Source: Selaginella moellendorffii
Lineage: Eukaryota > Streptophyta > Lycopodiopsida > Selaginellales > Selaginellaceae
Assembly (NCBI RefSeq): GCF_000143415.4
Contig: NW_003314268.1
Coordinates: forward strand, 717,389 to 781,388
Direction: 5' to 3'
Length of the DNA: 64,000 nt
Shown: positions 55,099-64,000 of the stretch, in pieces
Layout: each line of letters opens with the position of its first letter
Numbering within the stretch: position 1 is the stretch's first letter
Program-made: the position numbers and the translations under genes
The notes under the pieces: generated by a model
Databases searched by the model: none
What the model saw: only the letters and a program-made list of their open reading frames with translations
Told to the model about the DNA's origin: nothing

Positions 55099-56435
55099 AT
55101 ACTCTTGTATAGGAAATTGATAAGTAGAAACACTTGTCTTCATTTGGTTATTATAAATAAAAGTTCCTACTAAATACTGATTAAATTGAGAATTGTAATC
55201 CAAGTAGAAATTTGATTATTAATTGATTCTTTTTACTCTTTACATTTGGCCTTTGACATTTTCCTTTATTTAGTTATTATGTTGCAAGTTTATATTTTTA
55301 TGGGTTCTTAAAATCTATGAAATCAAGAATGCTAATATTTAAAGAAATTTTTTATTGGTAATAAAGTTTTATTAGTCTCACTATTTTATGTTTTTTGAGA
55401 AAATATTATAATTTAATATATATTTAGTTACACACACACACACACACACAATATAAAGTTGTTCTTAAAGTATAACACCAGACTGGTATACAACTACTAA
55501 ATTTTTTACAATTGCATTAGCTGAGAATAATATATATTTTATCTAAAAAATATTAAAATAATGATATTTTAAAATTCTCAATATACCAATTAATGTCAAA
55601 AACTTTATAGTAATTTTACAATAAAATTAATAAAAAACTTATATTTTAAATAAATAAAAATGGATTTAAAATTAGATTAAAGATATAGTTTTTTAAAATA
55701 GGATATTTATGTGAAGCAAAAACTCCAACAACACCAACATGAGTGAGTACAAAGAAGCACTGCTGCCTAAAGATTAAAAATTCCCTACTATAATGTTAAT
55801 TATCATGGCTATGTAGAGGTTTGTCCTCAACACCGACATAATTAGCAATGCCAATATTATTTTCTATCACAACACTCACTTACTCAATTATTCTTTACTT
55901 TTCCTAAGGCTTTCTTTTGTATTTTCTCTCCCTCTCCCATCAATATTACTATTGTCCTTTAATCCTTTATGGTGGAAAATTGCCCAAGGGATCAAAGAAA
56001 AGTTAGATTAACATTGCTGATTGAAATGTTTGGAAAAGTAAGAAAATCAAAGCCTTTGTGTTTTTAATTGCTTCTTTGTTCTTCATACTTCAACTATAGT
56101 TTAGTGTTTTGCCTATAGATGTCATAACTAGAAGAGATCTTGTAGATGGTATGTGTTCAATATTTTATTTATTGTGTAATGTTTGGTCTTAACACCTAGG
56201 TGAATTTGGTGAATTGGCTAGAAAAAAGTCATAGAGTTAAAAGTCACATGCTTGTATTATAGACTCATGACAATCATGAGGAATTGAGTGCTCTTAGATT
56301 TTAGAAAAAACCCCTTGAGGGACTAGTGAGTCCAACCAACTTTATTATAAGAGCACTTCTAAATACCAATAGACTAGTGAGTTTGGCCAGCTTGACTAGA
56401 AGAACTTGACAAAGATGCTAGAATCTCCAGAACAC
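55099..56435. other. AT-rich flank of block 3 (inverted)
   Basis: The inverted counterpart of 9864-11130. About 75 bases at roughly 55787-55860 are not found in the other two copies. The (CA)n run is at 55430-55450. No gene is supported. Confidence 0.5.
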
Positions 56436-57528
56436 TGAAAGAATGGAGAGTTCTTTTTAGGAAATTGAGAGAAATCTTGAGTTCTAGGGGTTAGATTCAT
56501 ATTCTTAGAGACCCTAGGACCATTAGGGGTTTTGACTTCCATGAATCTAGAGTGTAAGTTTAAAGATTTTTCTCGTTCTTGCATTAATTTTCTACATTAC
56601 TTCTTTCCACTTGGTTTTCTAGTGATTTCTCGTGATTAGTGTATTGATTTTGGTTTTTCTTTCTTTGGGTCGATGCGACTTGGCATCCTCTTTCCAAAAA
56701 GCTAAAGAGCACCTTGTTTTGTGGAGGATTCAATTGCTAATTTAATGAAATTTTATCCATCACGCTCTGTTTTTCACGGCAAATTTTCAACACTTTAAGC
56801 TCGCGATTTTGGGACTGATTCAAGAATTTCTTTTTCTAGACATGTAAATCTAAAGACAAGCTTTTTGGAGAGTCCTTTCTTGGTAGCTAATTCGCTTTAA
56901 GCTATGACATGGAGCAGTTTTTCTCTCACAGCGCTTCATAGCTCCAACTTGCAAGTTTCTAACTTAATCTTGAGGGAATTTGAGGTGTCATTCTCATGGA
57001 AATCATTACGGCCATGTTATTACCTTTTACCAATGTTAAAAATGAGTGTTTCTTGTACTAGGGAGTGCATTTTCTTTTGTTTTCCTTCTTATTGTCTAGA
57101 ATTTAATATTTGAATCAGTTTTTTTTTTAGATTTTAGGCATTTTAACTCATGGTTTTGGTTTCATTCTCTTGGTTTGAGTATAAAATTTTAAACAAGTCC
57201 ATCCACACTTATTTTTGTGTGCAAAGTCAAGAGATTTCCATGCAAATGTTTTCCTCTTAGGCATTTTGAGTATTGGAGTTTAATTTTTCTTTTTTCCCCC
57301 TTTCCTTTGCAAGATTTTTTTTTTTTTTTTGTTGTGAGAAATTGGCATTTGCAGGAGTGAGAGTGATTTTAGTTGGGAAAATCTACATGAGGATACTCTT
57401 TTATTTGGAGTTATCCCATCTAAATACTTTACTCTCACACAAGTCAGAGTCCTTAGTGTGTTGTACTTTCCACGACCTGGCATCTGCTGCACACACTTTA
57501 TGCTAGTTTGCACTTGTTCCAGTTAGAG

Positions 57529-58360
57529 ATGGCAACTAGCAAACTTCTATACAGTGCCTAGGGTATGGGGACATTTTTCACACCGTCTACAAGAGCTCGA
57601 TTATCAAACTACTCTTTTTGATGAGGAGGATTCATCATTCATTACAGATATCGAGTTAAGAAGTCCACCATCCATGGCCCTTCTTGCATAAATCCACATT
57701 CTACAGCGAGGCACTGACTTGACATACTTATCTGGCAATGGTGACATCTTTGATGTCACTCATTTCAAGCAATATTGCATGTCAAATGGCATCATTGAGG
57801 ATGATCACAAGCTCTGCAACTTCTTGCAATCGCTCATTGGCCAAGTAGCAACGTGGGTAGAGACAGTCTTGGAGGTAGATATGGCTAACTACTCCACATT
57901 CAAAGCATCTTTCTAAAGTCACTTTGATCAACAGTGATTAGCAAATCACCTACTCATGGATTTGTTCACTTTTTGGCAAGGAGCATGTGAATCTGTGCTG
58001 GAATATGTGATGTGGTTCAAGTTTTACTGGAAGGAGTGTGTCCAGTGCAAGTTCATCACAAATGAACCTCATGGCATCACTACATTCATCTTTGGCCTCA
58101 AGGGAAATCTCAAATGCAAGATGCTTAAGCAAGAGTTTTGGATGTGTTATGAGGCAATTGCTGTAGTAGAGACTTTGGAGTGGGATCTTCTCCAAGATCT
58201 CAGGATTCCTAGGGTAGAGGAGGTTTTCCTCCCACCTTCAGATGAGAGCTCGTGTGCTACCATGATCCATTCTTCTCCAGCCCCGCACAATGATGATAGA
58301 GTTCCCTCAATGATTGAGAAGGCATTGTCGAAGTATGCAAGAAACAAGGAGATTATCTAG
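57529..58360 (+). pseudogene. Ty3/gypsy gag remnant (unit D), the best-preserved copy
   Basis: ATG at 57529 (MATSKLLYS), then a frameshift, an acidic stretch (LFDEEDSSFITDIE), a stop near 57685, and the capsid-like core from 57719 (FKQYC..DDHKLCNFLQSL..ATWVETVLEVD). Two in-frame stops (TAA at 57914 and TGA eight codons later) interrupt it before MDLFTFWQGACESVLEYV, after which 134 codons are open to 58360. Length and motif order fit a Ty3-type gag capsid domain. No CCHC knuckle seen. Confidence 0.7.
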
Positions 58361-59081
58361 CAGCAACGATAAATGCAAGAGAAGCTACTTGAGGAGCTTA
58401 GAGCATGCCGCTTACAGTAGGCAGAGAGACTGAGATGCCCTCTTCATTCTTGGTACTACTTGCATTGTGATGTTATGATACATAGCATAGAGAGATGTTG
58501 GAAGCTTCACTTGGAACTTCGACTACCTTCTGTCCAGCATGTTCAACAGTAACTTCTACCAGACAACATATTTCTTCCATGGCTAGAGATAGATACCAGC
58601 AACAACTGAAGTAGAAAGCGATTGAAGACACCCCTTTGTCAAGCCGTGGAAAGACACTAATGCATGTCAACATAGTTTATGTTGTAGAGAACGATTATAA
58701 GATGGCTGCTATGACTCAAGGGTGCAAGAAGGTTTCTCCTTTAGCCCCACATATTGACGGTGAGCAGGATCCAGCTCTAGTTTCTAAAACTTCCCCATCT
58801 CTCATGGCATGCAAGTTACCCCATGTTTTAGTATTTGCAACCCCACCCACATCCTTGGCCACAACTTCAAATTCAACAACTGGATATTCATCCAACTTTC
58901 AATATGGGGTCTCCCAGTTGCCCTCCACTCTTTCTTAAGTCCCATAAAAGGTTCTTGCTTAGATTGCTGACACTTCAGTCTAGATCACACTCGGTGAGTT
59001 TTTGCGATATGTACCTGGTTTTACTCTTTAGCTAGAGGCTTTTGCCAAGTCCACAGGCATCCTTGTGGAACATTAGCATGA

Positions 59082-59550
59082 CATGCACATCATCAACACT
59101 CAAACCACTCATGATCCCGAAGCATTCTTTGTGGAGGTCCACATCAGCGATAGATCTTTGACAGCACAAGCATTACTTGATTCTAGATCCTAGAGCAACA
59201 TCATCTCCCTCAACTTCGCACTTTCTAGTGGCTTGGAAGTGGTGAGAAACACAGCTTTCATCCTCAAAATGTTAGCCAATCACTAAATCGTCCATATAGG
59301 CATCTGTTGGGATGTCAAGATCTTGGTTTCCATGCTAAATTTCCTTGTTATGGACTTCGAACAGCTAGGATTTGGGAAGCTGAAGGACTCCATTATCTTA
59401 GGACGGAATTACATGACAACTTGGGCCAAGGGAGAACGAACAATTACCGACAGCATCTATGCAGTAACTCTTCTCAATACCCATGGTTATTCTCTACTTC
59501 CATCTAGCTTGTCTCAAGTGGATGCTTCTTCCATCATTGAAGTTGACTAG
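59082..59550 (+). pseudogene. Ty3/gypsy retropepsin-like protease remnant (unit D)
   Basis: Single frame through most of the domain: AFFVEVHISDRSLTAQALL, D-S-R at 59179-59187, TAG at 59191, then SNIISLNFALSSGLEVV, a second stop near 59284, and the ILGR motif followed by NYMTTWAKGE. Retropepsin families need the D-S/T-G triad, so the arginine argues against activity even without the stops. Confidence 0.7.
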
Positions 59551-60601
59551 GTTCTTAAGGTTTTTTTCCTTAAACTTATCGAGGATGACACACTGCTGGA
59601 GATCTAAGTTGTTGATTGCAATATGATTGACTTCTTCAACATGGACTGGACTACATTAACACTTGACTTTTTTGCCATCACTACACAAGTCTAGAGATCC
59701 CTTGGCTTTAACAAATCTAGGGATTTCACATCAATTCCTTCGCTGCAGCATAGTGAGGAATCTGTCCAAGTGGTGGATTCTCCAAGCACTTTTCCAACTC
59801 TAGCATTTATATAGTAGTTTTGGAGCTGTTAATGAAATAAGGTCACAAGGCATCAACAACACTTTGGAGAGTATAATGTTTTCACTCTCTTTGAGTACAC
59901 TTTTGACTTTCCAACTTAGTGACTACACTCTTGTTGGCACTTCTCACCCCAAACCTACAGTCGAGCCTTGCTACTCACTTGGGATACGACTATGATATAA
60001 AGGTGGCAGACATTTCCCAGCAGCATCTCAACTTTTCCTTGGAGTTTCTCCCAACTTGGCACCTCATCTCAGCTCTTCCCAAACTTAGGTTCATGGCTGG
60101 ATCCCAACTTCAAACTGCTACAACACTCAAAGCATTCTCCAACACTATTGACACTTCACTCAACCACTAGATTTTCATCAGTGACACATGATGACTTCCA
60201 TAGGTCCTTGGGGACACTTTCTACCATCCTCAGGAGGCTCCCATCCTTCCAAGCAGTTCTAGCATCCTAGATTCTCTTACAGTGACATTATTCACCACTT
60301 TAGGCATTTTCGATGCAATCTAGCACTTGAGGGTCACTAAGCCAGTTTCAGCGGCATTCTAGGCCTTCTATAGGATGCCTTGCATCCTCTTGGTGCTTCC
60401 ATCATCATCACCCATCACAAAAGTTGCTTGCACTACTCACTCATTTTTTTTACTTTTTTTGTTTTTTTTGTTTTTCTTTTTGCTCTCACTCTTTTTACAT
60501 CTTTTTTCAGGCCAAAGAATTATGCGGAGAAAGTCTTTTTTGATGAACATGCTCTAGCTACATTATTGATTGTATGAAAATTTCTTGACTCTTGTTGATT
60601 T

Positions 60602-60859
60602 GTGCTTCATTTCTTTAGCTTCTTTCGCTACATCAGTTCCATCCTCATATTTTCATCACTATTCTACATCATCTATACTCTAGAATTCTCTACCACACAC
60701 TACACATGCCTAATAATATCTTTCACATTTTCCACCATTCATCATCCATTCATACTAGACATTTGTGGACAACACTTCATCATAAGGGCTCTTCCAGACA
60801 AGCAAAAACACAAATCAAGATATTCTCATGCACAATATGTGAGATATTTGTTGAACTAA
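60602..60859 (+). other. 85-codon open frame (unit D copy)
   Basis: The counterpart of 3901-4158 on the opposite strand, again exactly 85 codons, with replacements such as Pro to Arg and Lys to Arg. Function unknown. Confidence 0.35.
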
Positions 60860-61581
60860 TCATATACTGCAACTTTCTTTTCTTTAGAACTAATTTCTTC
60901 TTCTAGTTGAAAAGCCTGATTGCAAAGGGCATCCAACTGCTTTCAAAGGTGTGGCTAGCAAAGGCAACACCCTTTTCTTCTAGCTCAAATCATAGGTGAA
61001 GCAGTTTGCCACCTTTTGAGCAGTAGTCCAGTAGTTTTTGGTGTGAGCAGTAGCTATGATTTCACATTTCACTACATCAGATTAGAGCCCATCCTTGGAC
61101 ACACTCAATCATATCATCCATTTACCAAAATCCTCTATCATCACTTTCTTCCATTATAATTCATCTTCTATTTCATAGTTACCACCATTAGACAATACAG
61201 TCCTTATGCTTTCTTCTTTATTCTCAGCCAAAGTTTTGAGCATAAACTACATGAGCTTAAGGTTGCATTTGCATATTCACTTTCCAGAGTGTTTGAACTT
61301 ATTTCCATTTGGTTTTTTTACTCTTTTCTTCTCATTTTTCCCTCTTTTCCTACTTTCTTGAGTATCTAATTCAACCCCATAGTTTCCCACAAGTTTTGCA
61401 CTTTAAATTCCTTTCCCATCTTCTATTTTCATCTTTATTTTATTTTTTATTTCCATCTCTTGTTTTCTTTCCCATTTCTCTTTGTTTCAGCAATTACCCA
61501 TTCTAGACACTACATTCTAGCACATGGGAGCATCTTAACCATGGGTTCTTGTGCACCAAAGTCTTGTGCACCCACCAATAG

Positions 61582-61824
61582 TTGCTTGTTGTAGCACTAC
61601 CTCATTGCCACCTTCTCCTTGCATCACATGTTGCAACTAAAGAAGCAACTCTTACTCCTAACCCTGCTCTTGCCTCGCTCCTACTCCTACTTCTACCCCT
61701 ATTTTTATTCCTACTCTTACTACTGCTCCTGCTCCCACTACTACTCCTACTCCTACTCCCCGGTTGTAGATATGGGTGTCTTGAGAGAGAGGGAGGGGGT
61801 ATTTTGATTCTTAAAATATTCTAA
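61582..61824 (+). other. Leucine-tract open frame over a hexanucleotide repeat (unit D)
   Basis: 80 codons, with the leucine run encoded at about 61665-61762. Equivalent to 2936-3172. Several non-repeat residues differ from the other units. Confidence 0.4.
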
Positions 61825-62317
61825 ATGATTGTATAAAAATGATGTGAGGGTGAAATATCAAGGGTCCTCCCTATTTTCTCTTGCAATTGAGTTTGAAACT
61901 GTGGCTTTGTGAGTTTATATATGAGGGATGGATCCATAGTTGGGGCTAAAAATGCCCTAATAGATACTCTTTCCACCTTCTGCCTCTGGGTGCCTTAGCC
62001 ATGTGGCTAGAGCAAAGTTTTGATGAGCCATGCCAGGTATCCAAGTAAGTAGTGCCACCCACACTTAGATTGGGAGTATCGACTATTCGAACTCCCGGGG
62101 GAGCTAGAGTTGGCTCTTGAATACTTCACGAAGTTACCCCACTTGTCTATCTATATTCACTTTAATCTTGCACTCCTCAATGGTTATATCATCACCCACC
62201 ATGTGGGTATAACCTTCCTTAGCCACATTGGCTTTACTAACCAAACTAGTTCCACTGAAGTCCTCCCCATACTATCCTTTTAGAGCTCACTTGGGAAATA
62301 ATTGCTTTGGGATTTCA

Positions 62318-63475
62318 CCTCGGATTCAGACTCAAACTTGGACTAGGTCTTGGACTCAGTCTGGGTCTCGGCCTCTATCTTGGTCCCAGTCCCGGTCCCC
62401 GTCTTGGGCTCCATTTTGGGCTCCATCTCAGACTCCTTCTTCGACTCTATCTTGGGTCCATCTCGGGTCCATCTGTAGCGCACATGAATTTGGAGCTGAA
62501 CTCCAAGCCCATTGTGCTACGATATGAGGGTCTGGTACAATTCCACGAGCATTAACTCCCCGTATCTAGCACCTGCACGCAAAATGGTGTCAGACAAAGT
62601 CTGGCACAATTTTGGCATACCGGTGGCCTAACGCAAGGAGGAGGGTACTCCATCAACTAGAGCAGCGTGGAGCTTGGGCTTAGACCCAAGCCGGACGCAG
62701 AACAAATAGTGACACAGCCCAGTAGGAGCCAAATTAATGTTTCAGGTGGTCGGACATGCATTCCAACCACTATCCCTACTATACATTTGGAACCCCCATA
62801 TGCTTTGGGCTTTTACCCAAAGCCTCCCTTAGTATCAGGAGTTAGTCTCTGGGACAAGCTCGAAACTTACTAAATATAGAATGGCGCTAGATTGCGAATT
62901 TGGACATGGGATGAACACCATTGTGTTTAGGCTAATCTGTACATTCCGTAAATATGCCAAATGAGCTAATCTAGACACTTTCTATAAATAGCATTTGGGA
63001 CCGAAATGAGACCAACACAAAGGGCGTGATAGCGAGGGTGTTTGGCAGACACGATAAGCTATCATCTAGCGATATTGAGGGACTAGTCTCAATACGCGAG
63101 GGTTCTTATCACTAGCAAGTGCAAGACAAAATGAGACGGAAACTCCTTACCGGGCTAAGTATGCTTAGCTAATAGCACGTAGGAATGCCGTCTTTATGCT
63201 CGTCCGGTGTAAGTACACTTGAAATGCCCAGTTAACTCCATTAGCATAAAAGGGGCTACTAAAGGGATCCAACTGTACCAATCTCCTGCCATCATGGTAG
63301 TAAGGAAAGAGTGTCCGTAAGGACTGGTCGACAAGTATCTTTCGATACCCGAAGTCACATTCACGACACCATCTCGGACTCTTTTTTGGACTCCATCTCG
63401 CATCTATCTCAAACTCCAATTCAGACTCTATCTTGGACTCTTTCTTGGACTCCATCTTAGGTCCATCTCGGCCTC
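62318..63475 (+). repeat. 12-base minisatellite-like tract (unit D), split by a solo LTR
   Basis: TCCATCTCGGAC-type units occupy 62318-62473 and resume at 63374-63475. The LTR at 62474-63368 lies between, flanked by CCATC. Confidence 0.65.
62474..63368 (-). mobile_element. Solo LTR, diverged subfamily, duplication CCATC
   Basis: An 895-base LTR in minus orientation (plus strand TGTAGCGCACATG..CATTCACGACA), flanked by CCATC at 62469-62473 and 63369-63373. It shares both ends and much of the right half with the 40-47 kb element's LTR but is closer to the old LTRs at 8820 and 27740 elsewhere. Near its end a different short hairpin (TTGGAG, CTGAA, CTCCAA) occupies the place of the 12-base stem. 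Confidence 0.9.
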
Positions 63476-64000
63476 AATTCTGACACTTCCACATGTCATA
63501 TGTTGATCCTCTTGTTTCCCTTTTCTAGAGGCTTGCTTATTGATTGCTTTATGCTTATTCTTTGAGCATTTCAATAGGAGTTTCACTGTTGCTCTCAACT
63601 TTTCGAGTTAAAGCTTTTAGTCCAAATGTGTTATGCTTGTTTGGCTTCCACTTCAGCCACTACCATAATGCACCCTCTTGGCTCCACTCTAGATAGCTAT
63701 TGTTTGAGGATGCAAGAAGAGCAAAGATAGAAAGGTTTTAATTTCCCTTAAACTACTTAAGTGGTCTAGAGTTTAGGGCTTAAGGATTTGTGTCTCATAC
63801 AAGTGTAGGTGTTACTACCTACTTGGATACTTAGTATGGCTTATTGGAACCTCGCTCTAGCCACATGGCTAGGGCACCTAGAGGTAGAAGGTGGGGAGAG
63901 TACCCACAAGGTTCGCATAGGGTTACAGTGTTTCGAAATATTATCCTAAAGTCCTAGACTGTAGAAAGGAAAAGGAATAATCCTCTTGTGTGATGACCAA

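Larger units (their letters stand above)
56436..64000 (+). mobile_element. Decayed Ty3/gypsy retro-unit D (inverted copy)
   Basis: The only retro-unit on the plus strand: leader (56436-57528), gag (57529-58360), protease (about 59082-59550), spacer with 85-codon frame, leucine tract and minisatellite, and a nested solo LTR. Reverse transcriptase would lie past the window end. Stretches 58380-59080, 59551-60600 and 60860-61580 are shared spacer; a frame at 58636-58938 is open for 100 codons but unrecognised. Confidence 0.75.

Overview
This window looks like a plant nuclear chromosome segment dominated by transposable elements and segmental duplication. The evidence is spliceosomal introns of 57-67 bases with clean GT..AG ends, decayed Ty3/gypsy gag-pol, LTRs flanked by 5-base target-site duplications, and a tRNA-iMet-type primer site. 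GC-rich exons, very short introns and AT-rich Ty3 surroundings would suit a lycophyte such as Selaginella, but that placement is an inference. I see no bacterial genes, CRISPR array, rRNA or complete tRNA.

Layout. One composite unit occurs in several copies: a decayed Ty3/gypsy element ('retro-unit') next to a roughly 7.9 kb 'gene block'. Unit 1 is retro-unit A (about 342-8063, coding on minus) plus gene block 1 (about 9864-17860). Unit 2 is retro-unit B (about 19022-27500, minus) plus gene block 2 (about 28850-37350). Retro-unit C (about 38276-50908, minus) ends abruptly inside its protease and is joined to gene block 3 in inverted orientation (50909-56435). That block runs on into retro-unit D (56436-64000, plus), so the right part of the window is a fold-back arrangement. 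A run of 100 N at 9498-9597 is an assembly gap.

Genes. The only convincing gene model is a three-exon minus-strand gene at 15234-16934, with an exon-identical copy at 34232-35924. It encodes a highly charged E/K/Q-rich coiled-coil protein of unknown function. Downstream of it, on the same strand, lies a long tract of tandemly duplicated, frame-shifted coiled-coil exons. On the other side are a leucine-rich-repeat fragment and a short acidic reading frame. Block 3 lacks exons 1 and 2 of the gene.

Mobile elements. Nested insertions give a clear relative order. A complete 7.26 kb LTR element with essentially no coding capacity (40072-47332, duplication GTTGT) sits in unit C, and the empty site is visible in unit A. 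Solo LTRs of the same family lie at 17868-19016 (ACTTT), 37434-38270 (truncated, sharing the ACTTT flank) and 62474-63368 (CCATC). A 647-base TRIM-like element (20252-20898) splits RNase H from integrase, and a 288-base MITE-like element (20915-21202) is unique to unit B.

The most noteworthy signals are the sharp change in identity between units 1 and 2, the fold-back junction near 50909, a perfect 128-base inverted repeat in unit B, in-frame hexanucleotide and 12-base repeats inside the Ty3 unit, and the non-coding LTR element with a hairpin close to its LTR end. I did not find a recognisable new multi-gene system.
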